Shown here in pieces: positions 6,167 to 14,694 of a stretch of 16,519 nucleotides of DNA. Source of the stretch: an uncultured Alphaproteobacteria bacterium (lineage in GTDB: Bacteria > Pseudomonadota > Alphaproteobacteria > Puniceispirillales > Puniceispirillaceae); NCBI GenBank assembly GCA_913064995.1, contig CAJYBL010000016.1, forward strand, positions 1-16,519, given 5' to 3'. A model generated the notes under the pieces. That model did no database searches. It was not told the DNA's origin and saw only the letters and a list, made by a program, of their open reading frames with translations. The position numbers and the translations under genes were made by a program. Position 1 is the first letter of the stretch, and each line of letters starts with the position of its first letter.

Positions 6167-9109
6167 TTATTTCTTTGTTGAACCGGTTTTTTGGGTTGCA
6201 GCCACCATTGGGCCAAGCGCCTCCGCAACAAGTTGCTTCTGTTCTTTCACATGACGTGCAAAAGAACCAGTGGCTGGCGATGCAGCGGCAGCGCGACCGG
6301 CATATTTTAACCGACTTTGTTGCATACCAGCCGCTTGCATCGCACCCTCAATAAAATCACGCACAAATGTCCACCCACCCATATTTTTGGGCTCTTCCTG
6401 ACACCATATAACTTCGGCATTAGGGGTTTTAGCTAATAGTTCTAAAATTGTTTTTGATGGAAATGGGTATAATTGCTCAACGCGCAAAATTTCAATTTCC
6501 CAGGCCTCCGCAGAGTCACGAGCATCTGCCAAATCGAAGTAGACCTTGCCTGAGCACATGACAATCCGTTTAGCTGCACCATGTTTAACATTACCACCAC
6601 GTTCATCAATCAACCGGTGGAATGTTGTACCTGGGCCCAAATCTTCCAAACTTGAGACAGCCGAGCGATGACGCAATAAGGATTTTGGTGTCATTGCAAC
6701 AAGAGGTTTTCTAAAGTCTCTTCGAAGCTGACGACGTAAAACATGAAAATGGTTAGCTGGGGTAGTGCAGTTGACTACCTGCATATTATCCTCGGCGCAA
6801 AGCTGTAAATAGCGCTCAAGCCTGGCAGATGAATGCTCTGGTCCCTGCCCCTCATACCCGTGAGGCAGCAACAAGACCAAACCGCTCATCCGAAGCCATT
6901 TGGCCTCACCTGATGAAATAAACTGATCGATTACAACCTGGGCTCCATTTGCAAAGTCGCCAAACTGAGCCTCCCACATAACCAAAGCGTTTGGTTCAGC
7001 TTGGGAAAAACCATATTCGAAGCCCATAACAGACGCCTCAGAGAGAGGGGAATCAATCACTTCAAACATTGCCTGTTCTGGACCAAGGTTGGCCAGAGGG
7101 ATGTAGCGCTCTTCGGTAAATTGGTCCACAAAAACAGAATGGCGCTGGCTAAAAGTGCCGCGCCCAGAATCTTGACCAGAGAGACGTACAGGGTTTCCTT
7201 CGAGCAACAATGAGCCAAAAGCCAAATGCTCTGCCGTTGCCCAATCAATATTCTGACCAGAGCTAATGCTTTCAGCTCGACCTTTTAATATTCGCAAAAG
7301 CTTTGAATTGAGTTTTAATCTTTCAGGCGGGGTTGTCATAGTTTTGCCTATACGGCTAAGCAGCTCTGGGCTAACCGCTGTATCTCCACGTCGATCTTCG
7401 CCATGCGCTGAAACCATGCCAGCCCACTTTCCCTCAAGCCAGTCAGCTTTGTTAGGCAGGTAATTTGTACCGGCTTCAAACTCTGCATCAAGATAAGCTA
7501 TGCGGTCATCGATTACCTTTTGTGCGCTATTGACATCATAAACACCCTCTTTAATCAGACGATTGGCATAAATTTCCCTAACTGATTTGTGTGCCTCAAT
7601 TTCTTTGTACATTAAAGGCTGTGTGAACATTGGTTCGTCACCTTCATTATGCCCAAATCTGCGATAACAGAACATATCAATAACAACATCAGAGCCAAAT
7701 GTTTGACGAAACTCAGTAGCTATTCGTGCCACATGGATAACTGCTTCCGGATCATCTCCGTTCACATGGAAGATTGGCGTCATTACCATTTTTGCTACGT
7801 CTGTTGGGTAGGGCGATGAGCGCGAGTATTGAGGACTGGTTGTAAAACCAATCTGATTGTTGACAATAATATGAATCGTGCCGCCGGTTCGATACCCACG
7901 CAACGCGGAAAAAGCGAAGGTCTCACCAACTACGCCTTGGCCCGCAAAGGCAGCATCCCCATGCAACAGGATACCCAAAACCTTTGTTCGATCAACGTCA
8001 CCTAATTGCTGCTGTTTAGCACGAACGCGCCCTACAACGACAGGGTCAACAATTTCAAGGTGCGATGGGTTAGGCGCCAATGACAAATGTACTTTCATAT
8101 CATCAAAAACGCGATCAGCAGAGGCGCCCATGTGATATTTAACATCTCCTGAAATGCCAATATCTTCAGGTGTTGCCGATTTCCCATGAAACTCAGAAAT
8201 GATTGCGCGAAAAGGCTTTTGCAGTACGTTGTGCAAAATGTTCAACCGTCCACGATGCGCCATTCCAACAACGACTTCTCTCAGTCCAAGTTGGCTACCT
8301 CGCTTTAATATTTGTTCTAAAGCAGGAATGACAGCCTCACTGCCATCCAACCCAAATCTTTTCGTGCCCGGAAATTTTTTATGGAGGTATTTACCAAACT
8401 CATCTGCATCAACAAGCCGCTCATAAATTGCTGATTTACCCCTCAGCGTAAAGTCAGTCTGATTGTTGATGGACTCAATCCGCTCTTGGATCCAAGCTTT
8501 TTGTTTTGGATCCTGAACGTGCATAAACTCAACGCCGATTGTTCCACAATAGGTTTGACGGAGCCGGGCAATTATTTCAGTCAATGTAGCTGTTTCAAGT
8601 CCTAAAACATTATCAATGAATATTGGTCGTTCCCAATCATCATCGCCAAAGCCATAGCTTGCCGGGTCAAGCTCAGGATGCAGGTCTGGCTCTTCAAGAG
8701 CCAAAGGGTCTAGCGCTGCCAAAAGATGTCCATTACTTCTGTATGCACGAATGAGCATCACAGCGCGCAGGGAGTCCAGCGTTGCTGCCCGTATATCAGC
8801 AGCATTGATATTACGTCCTGATTTATGCGCCTGTGCCACTGCCTTGATTGATGCATCGGCATCAACCGCGCCAACGACGCGGCTTTGTGGGCGCCCCCAA
8901 CTAGGGCCAGCTTCGATGTCCGCACCAAAATCAGCTGCCTTGCCAAGCTGTTCGAAATAGGCTGCCCAGTGCCGGTCAACCGATGATTGATTGTCACGCC
9001 ACGCCTTATTCATTTCAGCTATGAATGTAGCATTTGCGCCAGAAAGGAGGCTAAAATCAATCTCGGTGGCGGCTACCAAATCATCAACATTAGAAGCAAT
9101 ATCATCCAT
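6167..9109 (-). CDS. sucA: 2-oxoglutarate dehydrogenase E1 component
   Basis: E1 decarboxylates 2-oxoglutarate with thiamine diphosphate and succinylates the E2 lipoyl arm. From ATG 9109 the protein has 980 residues, within the alphaproteobacterial range. The N-terminal E1 domain is recognised by LLSGANATFIAEM and the E2-contact region. Core motifs are GMAHRGRLNILHNV (about 282-295), YHMGAS, LAPNPSHLEIVDPV, the ThDP/Mg motif HGDAAFAGQG (about 383-392) and NNQIGFTT (about 417-424). The C-terminal half has EAQFGDFANGAQV and LLPHGYEGQGPEHSSARLER. The start is uncertain: GTG 9121, TTG 9112 and ATG 9109 share one AGGA-containing leader and none has ideal spacing. Codon use in the middle of the gene (TCT Ser, CCT Pro, TTA Leu, ATA Ile, AGA Arg) differs from the neighbours, while both ends look native, suggesting a recombinant patch. 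sucCD is absent upstream. Confidence 0.97.
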   Translation of the reverse strand: MDDIASNVDDLVAATEIDFSLLSGANATFIAEMNKAWRDNQSSVDRHWAAYFEQLGKAADFGADIEAGPSWGRPQSRVVGAVDADASIKAVAQAHKSGRNINAADIRAATLDSLRAVMLIRAYRSNGHLLAALDPLALEEPDLHPELDPASYGFGDDDWERPIFIDNVLGLETATLTEIIARLRQTYCGTIGVEFMHVQDPKQKAWIQERIESINNQTDFTLRGKSAIYERLVDADEFGKYLHKKFPGTKRFGLDGSEAVIPALEQILKRGSQLGLREVVVGMAHRGRLNILHNVLQKPFRAIISEFHGKSATPEDIGISGDVKYHMGASADRVFDDMKVHLSLAPNPSHLEIVDPVVVGRVRAKQQQLGDVDRTKVLGILLHGDAAFAGQGVVGETFAFSALRGYRTGGTIHIIVNNQIGFTTSPQYSRSSPYPTDVAKMVMTPIFHVNGDDPEAVIHVARIATEFRQTFGSDVVIDMFCYRRFGHNEGDEPMFTQPLMYKEIEAHKSVREIYANRLIKEGVYDVNSAQKVIDDRIAYLDAEFEAGTNYLPNKADWLEGKWAGMVSAHGEDRRGDTAVSPELLSRIGKTMTTPPERLKLNSKLLRILKGRAESISSGQNIDWATAEHLAFGSLLLEGNPVRLSGQDSGRGTFSQRHSVFVDQFTEERYIPLANLGPEQAMFEVIDSPLSEASVMGFEYGFSQAEPNALVMWEAQFGDFANGAQVVIDQFISSGEAKWLRMSGLVLLLPHGYEGQGPEHSSARLERYLQLCAEDNMQVVNCTTPANHFHVLRRQLRRDFRKPLVAMTPKSLLRHRSAVSSLEDLGPGTTFHRLIDERGGNVKHGAAKRIVMCSGKVYFDLADARDSAEAWEIEILRVEQLYPFPSKTILELLAKTPNAEVIWCQEEPKNMGGWTFVRDFIEGAMQAAGMQQSRLKYAGRAAAASPATGSFARHVKEQKQLVAEALGPMVAATQKTGSTKK

Positions 9110-9187
9110 CAAACAATTCACATTTCCTAGCGTGTTAAAGGCTCAAACACAAAGGTTAGTCTATTCGTTAATTCCAATAATTCAAAC

Positions 9188-9215
9188 CGTATAGAGAATT
9201 CCTACCTTATGGCAA
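9188..9215 (-). promoter_or_regulatory. Candidate sigma-70-type promoter for sucA
   Basis: On the minus strand TTGCCA (9210-9215, five of six matches to the -35 consensus) and TATACG (9188-9193, four of six to the -10) are separated by 16 bases. Transcription would start roughly 70 bases ahead of the sucA start codon. This would let sucAB-lpd be expressed independently of mdh. It was found by eye only. Confidence 0.35.
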
Positions 9216-9299
9216 TCAATACTGTGCGGTTGGGTGAAAAATCCTCCCCAGCCAGCCCATCAAGACCAGTTTTAGGTCATTAGCCAGAAGGCCAAAATC

Positions 9300-9313
9300 A
9301 CCAGCCCCCTGGT
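9300..9313 (-). terminator. Weak hairpin downstream of mdh
   Basis: ACCAG-GGGG-CTGGT on the minus strand forms a 5-base-pair stem with a four-base loop, 33 bases beyond the mdh stop, followed by GATTTT. The T-run is short, so intrinsic termination would be partial at best. Confidence 0.25.
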
Positions 9314-9346
9314 TTGTTAAAAGCGTCTAGCGCAAAGGCCAGATGC

Positions 9347-10294
9347 CTAGAGATTATCAACAACCTCATTCAAGGCCTTGACCGCCGCAACCGAATTATC
9401 GAACATTGCCTGCTCGTCAGCATCAAGGGCAATTTCAACAATTCGCTCGACACCATTGGCACCAAGAATAACCGGCACACCAACATAAAGCCCGTTCAGA
9501 CCATAAGCGCCATCAACATAGGCCGCACATGGCAAAAGCCGCTTTTTGTCTTTTAAATAGGCATCAGCCATATCAATCGCCGATGATGCTGGTGCATAAA
9601 AGGCCGACCCGGTTTTCAATAGCCCAACGATTTCAGCGCCACCATCACGGGTACGCTGAACGATTTCGGCAATTTTCGTATCGGTTGACCAGCCCATCTT
9701 GATCAGATCAGGAACCGGAATACCGGCAACAGCCGAATAACGCACAAGCGGCACCATCGTATCGCCATGTCCGCCAAGAACAAAAGCTGTCACGTCTTCA
9801 ACCGACACATCAAATTCTTCAGCCAAGAACAGGCGGAACCGTGCCGAGTCAAGAACACCAGCCATGCCAACAACCATGTTGGTCGGCAGGCCAGATGCCT
9901 TTTGCAAAATACCAACCATCACATCAAGCGGGTTGGTGATACAAATCACAAATGCATCCGGACAATGACCCTTAATGCCAGCGCCAACCTGATGCATCAC
10001 TTTGGTATTGATGCCAATCAAATCATCGCGGCTCATGCCTGGTTTTCGCGCCACACCAGCGGTCACAATCACCACATCACTTCCAGCCAGCGCGGCGTAA
10101 TCATTGGCGCCAGACACATTTGCGTTAAAACCCTCAATTGGGCTTGCCTGCACAATATCAAGCGCCTTGCCTTGCGGGATGCCTTCGGCAATGTCGAAAA
10201 GTACCACATCGCCAAGCTCTTTTAGCCCGGCCAGAAGCGCCAAAGTACCGCCAATATTACCAGCTCCAATAAGAGAGATTTTATTTCGTGCCAT
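9347..10294 (-). CDS. mdh: Malate dehydrogenase, LDH-like type
   Basis: This enzyme interconverts malate and oxaloacetate with NAD in the TCA cycle. The 315-residue protein has the Rossmann motif GAGNIGG at residues 10-16. Asp34 (VVLFD) ends the second strand and favours NAD over NADP. The catalytic pair is Asp149 (GVLDSARF) with His176 (GGHGDTMV). Substrate-binding arginines are R83 and R89 in ARKPGMSRDDL and R152. Arg83, at the position where lactate dehydrogenases carry Gln, specifies malate. ITNPLDVMV supplies the cofactor-loop Asn121. ATG 10294 is chosen over the extension to 10339 because the protein then begins MARNKISLIGAGNIGG as in the family, and GGAAA lies eight bases before it. 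It lies between zapE and sucA on the same strand. Its usual downstream partners sucC and sucD are not present. Confidence 0.97.
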   Translation of the reverse strand: MARNKISLIGAGNIGGTLALLAGLKELGDVVLFDIAEGIPQGKALDIVQASPIEGFNANVSGANDYAALAGSDVVIVTAGVARKPGMSRDDLIGINTKVMHQVGAGIKGHCPDAFVICITNPLDVMVGILQKASGLPTNMVVGMAGVLDSARFRLFLAEEFDVSVEDVTAFVLGGHGDTMVPLVRYSAVAGIPVPDLIKMGWSTDTKIAEIVQRTRDGGAEIVGLLKTGSAFYAPASSAIDMADAYLKDKKRLLPCAAYVDGAYGLNGLYVGVPVILGANGVERIVEIALDADEQAMFDNSVAAVKALNEVVDNL

Positions 10295-10453
10295 ATCAAT
10301 GATTTCCATAAATTGCAGGGAGAAATCGCACCCCGCCATCTTTTGAGGCTATACCGCCCCGCGAAGCACGTGTTTTTGGTTTACATAACAATCAAATAAC
10401 ATACAAGAACAAACCCAAAAAAACAGGTGTTTGAGCAGATAAATGACGGGTCT
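10295..10453. other. zapE-mdh spacer
   Basis: This 159-base AT-rich spacer has no credible gene. On the minus strand an imperfect hairpin can form just after the zapE stop (CAAAC and GTTTG arms around a T-rich loop). Several weak promoter-like hexamers lie ahead of mdh, but none is good enough to call. The length suggests that mdh may have its own promoter. Confidence 0.35.
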
Positions 10454-11620
10454 TTATACGCTGTCTTTTATCCTACCACGCTTTGCCATTTCACCAAGCC
10501 GTGATGCGGTGCGGGCAAATTCAAATTGCCATTGATGGCCTTGATAAAGATTGCCAATATCGGCATCAGCCGAAGCAATTAAAAACCGGCCACGATCATA
10601 AAGCGCATCAATCAGCCACATAAAACGGCGGGCGACATTTTCATTGGCATCGGTAAATTGCGGTACATCGCTTAACACAAGACCGGCAAACCGGCCAGCA
10701 ATGGCAAGATAGTCACGCGCGCCAAGTGGCACATCACACAGGCTGGCAAAACTGGCAAAGCCAACATCAACCGCCGCACGTTCGATGGTAATATCACGCC
10801 CTGCAACGCAAATCGTTTCAGCCGTGATTGCCGCACCGCCAGCAAGCTTGTCAAAAGCCAACTCCAACTGCGGACGAGCCGTTTGTGCCGGCACATGCCA
10901 TGCTGGCAAATGAGCGAGAACCGCGCCGCGCCAGTCAGTGCCATCATCAAGCTGGCACATCTCACATCGCTGTTTCAAAAGATCAATGAATGGCAAAAAC
11001 CGGTCGCGATGAAGCCCGTCTTTATACAGATCATCCGCATGCCGGTTCGAAGTGGCAACAACAATGACGCCACGTTTCAACATGCCCAAAAATAACCGCG
11101 CCAAAATCATCGCATCGGCGATATCGCGCACCTCCATTTCATCAAAACAAAGCACCGCGCCGCGCCGAGCCAGATCGGCAGCCGCCATTTCAATCGGATC
11201 ATCAGCTCCCTTGCTTCGCGCTTGGTGAATCACATCTTGCGCCAGAACCATAAAATCATGGAAATGAAGTCGCCAAATGGCAGGCAGATTTGGCCGATCC
11301 AGCCCTTGTGCGGCAACCGACTCATGGAACATATCCATCAGCATGGTTTTGCCGCGGCCAACCCCGCCATAGATATACATACCTTTGACCGGTGCTTGAT
11401 CAGGCAACAACATCCAGCCAAATAGGCTGCCGATTATTTGGCGGATCATCATTGGCCATTTGCGGCGTAACAATGCGGCTGTCTGCAATCTATCAATCAG
11501 CTGGTCAAGAAGTATGGCAATTGCTGCCTGTGCCGGATCGGCGTGCAGGACTTTGGCGTCAATCTTTGCGGCCAGTTTTTGGCTTGGATAAAGGCGATGG
11601 TCGTTTTGGCCATTCGTCAT
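10454..11620 (-). CDS. zapE: Cell division / quality-control ATPase of the AFG1/ZapE family
   Basis: AFG1/ZapE proteins are AAA+-like P-loop ATPases; E. coli ZapE associates with the division ring and mitochondrial AFG1 with respiratory-chain protein turnover. The 388-residue protein shows Walker A GGVGRGKTMLMDMF (K91), the family motif HFHDFM (about 120-124), Walker B LCFDEMEVRDIADAM (D160/E161), the sensor-like VVATSNRHADDLYKDGL and the C-terminal GRFLIASADADIGNLY. After Walker B the family usually has DEFxVTD, so MEVRD is a mild divergence. There is no signal peptide or membrane segment. It begins 46 bases after the sdhB stop with only a weak GGTAAA ribosome-binding site, and lies just upstream of mdh, a linkage common in alphaproteobacteria. 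Placement between complex II and TCA genes suggests co-expression with respiration, but its substrate here is unknown. Confidence 0.93.
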   Translation of the reverse strand: MTNGQNDHRLYPSQKLAAKIDAKVLHADPAQAAIAILLDQLIDRLQTAALLRRKWPMMIRQIIGSLFGWMLLPDQAPVKGMYIYGGVGRGKTMLMDMFHESVAAQGLDRPNLPAIWRLHFHDFMVLAQDVIHQARSKGADDPIEMAAADLARRGAVLCFDEMEVRDIADAMILARLFLGMLKRGVIVVATSNRHADDLYKDGLHRDRFLPFIDLLKQRCEMCQLDDGTDWRGAVLAHLPAWHVPAQTARPQLELAFDKLAGGAAITAETICVAGRDITIERAAVDVGFASFASLCDVPLGARDYLAIAGRFAGLVLSDVPQFTDANENVARRFMWLIDALYDRGRFLIASADADIGNLYQGHQWQFEFARTASRLGEMAKRGRIKDSV

Positions 11621-11666
11621 AATGATTTACCAGCTTGTGACTTTGACCAAAACCCTACGCCGGAAA

Positions 11667-12443
11667 TTACCGTTGTGCCATCTCGCTTTTAATGCCCGCA
11701 ATCGCCTTGCCCGGATTCAATCCCTTTGGACAGGTTTTTGCACAATTCATAATCGTATGGCAGCGGTACAGCGAAAAGCTGTCATCAAGCGCGTCAAGCC
11801 GTTCGCGTTTTTGTTCATCACGGCTATCCGAAATCCAGCGATAGGCCTGCAACAAAACAGCTGGGCCAAGATATTCATCACTATTCCACCAATAGCTTGG
11901 GCAGGCGGTCGAACAGCTAAAGCACAAAACACATTCCCACAAACCGTCTAGCTGTTCACGCTCAGCAGGTGATTGCCGCCGCTCGCCGCCATCAGCCACT
12001 TCGCTATCGTTCTTCAGCCAAGGCTCAATCGAGGTCAATTGCCGATAGGCATTGCTGAGATCGGGAACCAAATCCTTGACGACAGGCATATGTGGCAATG
12101 GATAGATTTTAACATCGCCTTTGACATCGCTGATGCTTTTCAAACACGCAAGCGTATTGGTGCCATCAATATTCATCGAGCAAGAGCCACAAATTCCCTC
12201 GCGGCACGACCGGCGGAAAGTAAGGCTGCTATCTTTTTCATTTTTGATTTTGATCAGCGCATCAAGCACCATTGGGCCGCAATCATCAAGATCAATTTCA
12301 AAAGAATCGATACGCGGCTGCGCATCATCATCAGGTGACCAACGATAGATTTTAAAGGTTTTCACCTTTGCGGCATCAGCCAATGCCTTATAGGTGATGC
12401 CATCGGTGATCCGTGAATTTTTAGGCAATCGAAACTCGGCCAT
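11667..12443 (-). CDS. sdhB: Succinate dehydrogenase iron-sulfur subunit
   Basis: SdhB carries electrons from the flavoprotein to the quinone site of membrane complex II. The 258-residue protein contains all expected cluster ligands. The [2Fe-2S] cysteines are C80, C85, C88 and C100 (SCREGICGSC, then LACLK). The CVLCFSCSTACP motif supplies C171, C174 and C177 to the [4Fe-4S] cluster, together with C238. The [3Fe-4S] cluster uses C181, C228 and C234 (YRCHTIMNC). The sequence begins with an ordinary N-terminal ferredoxin-like domain. GAGGA lies about seven bases before the ATG, within the 20-base gap after the sdhA stop. It is the last gene of the sdhCDAB set. Confidence 0.98.
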   Translation of the reverse strand: MAEFRLPKNSRITDGITYKALADAAKVKTFKIYRWSPDDDAQPRIDSFEIDLDDCGPMVLDALIKIKNEKDSSLTFRRSCREGICGSCSMNIDGTNTLACLKSISDVKGDVKIYPLPHMPVVKDLVPDLSNAYRQLTSIEPWLKNDSEVADGGERRQSPAEREQLDGLWECVLCFSCSTACPSYWWNSDEYLGPAVLLQAYRWISDSRDEQKRERLDALDDSFSLYRCHTIMNCAKTCPKGLNPGKAIAGIKSEMAQR

Positions 12444-12463
12444 GATTCTTTCCTCGTCCTTAC

Positions 12464-14254
12464 CTAGTAAACGCGTGGGGCTGGTGGAATTGGGGCAACG
12501 TCATTGCTCAAAGTGGTCATGACAACATTGCGGTAATCCACCTTTGACTTGTTTTGTTCGTCAAGCCACATGACTGTATGTTTCATCCATTTTTCATCAT
12601 CGCGCTCGGGCCAATCTTCATGCGCATGCGCGCCGCGTGATTCCTGTCTTTGCTCGGCTGAACGGATGCTCACCAAAGCCTGACCCATCAGATTTTCCAG
12701 CTCAAGCGCCTCGATCAGATCAGTGTTCCAGATCAGCGATTTGTCAGCGACACCTATTTTTTCCATCTTAGCAGCGATCTGATCCATCGTCGTCACACCT
12801 GATTCGAGTGATTCGCTAGACCGGAAAACAGCCGCATGACGTTGCATCGCATGCTGCATTTCCAACCGGATTGACGCCGCGCTTAAGTCACCATCGGCAT
12901 GCCGCATCCGGTCAAATCGGGCAAGCGCCTTATCGGTTGCTGATTGTGGTGCGCGTTCTGATTTGGCGCCAGACTTGACGATTTCATTTGCCCGATGCGC
13001 CGCAGCACGGCCAAACACAACAATGTCAAGAAGCGAATTTGTGCCAAGACGATTAGCTCCATGAACCGAAACACACGCCGCCTCGCCAATCGCCATCAGA
13101 CCCGGCACAACAGCGTTCTGATCATCTTTGGTTGGCGCCAGAACTTCGCCATGATAATTGGTTGGAATACCACCCATATTATAATGCACGGTTGGCAAAA
13201 CTGGAATCGGTTCACGCGTGACGTCAACGCCGCAGAAAATCTTGGCGGTTTCGGTAATGCCTGGAAGCCGCGTATGTAGAGTATCTGGATCAATATGCTC
13301 AAGATGAAGCATAATATGATCTTTGTTTGGGCCAACGCCGCGCCCTTCGTTAATTTCAATGGTCATGGCACGGCTTACCACATCACGACTTGCCAAATCT
13401 TTGGCCGTCGGTGCAAACCGTTCCATAAAACGTTCGCCTTCGGAATTGGTTAGATAGCCACCTTCGCCGCGTGCGCCTTCGGTAATCAGCACGCCAGCAC
13501 CATAAACGCCGGTTGGGTGAAACTGGACAAATTCCATATCTTGCAGCGGCAAGCCAGCGCGAAGCGCCATCGCATTGCCATCACCAGTACAGGTATGTGC
13601 CGATGTACAAGAGAAATAGACCCGTCCATAGCCGCCGGTCGCCAGCACTGTTTGCTGTCCCCAGAACCGGTGAAGACTGCCATCTTCCATGCAAAGCGCA
13701 ATCACCCCAGCGCATTCGCCATCATTCGTCATCAAAAGGTCAAGAACGAAATACTCAATATGGAAATGCGCCTGATATTTCAGACATTGCTGATACAATG
13801 TATGAAGGATCGCATGACCTGTACGGTCAGCCGCCGCACAAGCACGCCGTGCCATGGATTTACCATGATCAAGCGTATGGCCACCAAAGGGACGCTGATA
13901 GATTTTACCTTCTTCAGTGCGCGAAAACGGCACACCATAATTTTCCAGCTCAATCACTGACGGAATGGCATTACGGCACATATATTCGATCGCATCTTGA
14001 TCGCCAAGCCAGTCTGACCCTTTGACCGTATCATACATGTGAAATTGCCAATTATCGCCTTCACCCATGTTATTGAGCGCAGCGCCAATGCCGCCTTGGG
14101 CGGCAACGGTATGTGAGCGCGTTGGGAAAACCTTGGTAATACAGGCCGTCTTCAACCCGCCAGCGGCCATGCCAAGCGTGGCGCGCAAACCTGCGCCGCC
14201 AGCGCCAACAACGACAACGTCATATTGATGGTCAGTGATTTCATACACACTCAT
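12464..14254 (-). CDS. sdhA: Succinate dehydrogenase flavoprotein subunit
   Basis: SdhA oxidises succinate to fumarate with a covalently bound FAD. The length (596 residues) and motifs are standard. The FAD-binding GAGGAGLRA is at residues 17-25. The flavinylated histidine is H48 in TRSHTVAAQGG. Active-site elements are FHPTGVYGAG (H246), TEGARGEGG and SRDVVSR (R290, the likely proton-transfer arginine). HYNMGGIPTN and the C-terminal helical region (ESRGAHAHEDWPERDD) complete the fold. The order SdhC-SdhD-SdhA-SdhB and the close relation to SdhA motifs make fumarate reductase unlikely. It starts 63 bases after the sdhD stop and is followed 20 bases later by sdhB. Confidence 0.98.
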   Translation of the reverse strand: MSVYEITDHQYDVVVVGAGGAGLRATLGMAAGGLKTACITKVFPTRSHTVAAQGGIGAALNNMGEGDNWQFHMYDTVKGSDWLGDQDAIEYMCRNAIPSVIELENYGVPFSRTEEGKIYQRPFGGHTLDHGKSMARRACAAADRTGHAILHTLYQQCLKYQAHFHIEYFVLDLLMTNDGECAGVIALCMEDGSLHRFWGQQTVLATGGYGRVYFSCTSAHTCTGDGNAMALRAGLPLQDMEFVQFHPTGVYGAGVLITEGARGEGGYLTNSEGERFMERFAPTAKDLASRDVVSRAMTIEINEGRGVGPNKDHIMLHLEHIDPDTLHTRLPGITETAKIFCGVDVTREPIPVLPTVHYNMGGIPTNYHGEVLAPTKDDQNAVVPGLMAIGEAACVSVHGANRLGTNSLLDIVVFGRAAAHRANEIVKSGAKSERAPQSATDKALARFDRMRHADGDLSAASIRLEMQHAMQRHAAVFRSSESLESGVTTMDQIAAKMEKIGVADKSLIWNTDLIEALELENLMGQALVSIRSAEQRQESRGAHAHEDWPERDDEKWMKHTVMWLDEQNKSKVDYRNVVMTTLSNDVAPIPPAPRVY

Positions 14255-14317
14255 AACCTAAACCCTTTTTTGCGACGGTTTAGCAGGCTTGTCCGATACC
14301 GAACACTTCACTGCTCA

Positions 14318-14680
14318 CTATATCAATCCCGCAATCATAACAACCGAAACAAGGCTGGCCATTGCTGCAATGGCAAACACACCACGCACAATTGTCACCA
14401 GCAACAAACGGCCGTTAGCAAGCGGAATATAATCTTCAATAATCATCTGCACGCCAAGCACCGCATGAAACAATCCGGCAATCACCAGAATTGCCAACGC
14501 CACCGCATGTTGCGGCGAAGCCACAAAGGCCATCGCCGCGCTATAATCAAGCGTGCCAATCGACGCCACAAGATAGGTGAAATACAACATAAGACCCAAA
14601 GTCACGACAGCGCTGATACGCTGCCAGCGCCAGTGACCAAAGCCAGGTTCGCGGGGATATTTTGCCGAGATTTGTGCCAT
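14318..14680 (-). CDS. sdhD: Succinate dehydrogenase membrane anchor subunit
   Basis: This 120-residue protein has three hydrophobic segments, about residues 22-42, 56-80 and 93-118, as expected for the smaller anchor of complex II. The motif FHAVLGVQMIIEDYI carries the probable heme b ligand H72 and the conserved D83-Y84 near the quinone site. ATG 14680 is chosen over the longer open frame because AGGGG at 14688-14692 stands seven bases before it, and the extra ten residues would overlap sdhC. It begins 14 bases after the sdhC stop, and sdhA follows. Confidence 0.93.
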   Translation of the reverse strand: MAQISAKYPREPGFGHWRWQRISAVVTLGLMLYFTYLVASIGTLDYSAAMAFVASPQHAVALAILVIAGLFHAVLGVQMIIEDYIPLANGRLLLVTIVRGVFAIAAMASLVSVVMIAGLI

Positions 14681-14694
14681 GATACGTCCCCTAG

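Larger units (their letters stand above)
9110..9346. other. mdh-sucA spacer, where sucCD would be expected
   Basis: This AT-leaning 237-base gap has no credible reading frame on either strand, and I saw no piece resembling the conserved starts or motifs of sucC or sucD. It holds a weak hairpin close to the mdh end and a candidate promoter ahead of sucA. In many alphaproteobacteria sucCD occupies this place, so this looks like a deletion or rearrangement junction. That reading is inference. Confidence 0.5.

Noticed and set aside
9110..9346. Possible remnant of sucC or sucD in the mdh-sucA gap
   Set aside because: No stretch in any frame resembled the known N-terminus or motifs of either protein, so no pseudogene is claimed.
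9767..10225. Plus-strand open frame of 152 codons
   Set aside because: Antisense to mdh with no motif of its own.
13513..14025. Two overlapping plus-strand open frames opposite sdhA
   Set aside because: Shadows of a highly conserved gene; His- and Arg-rich protein without family features.
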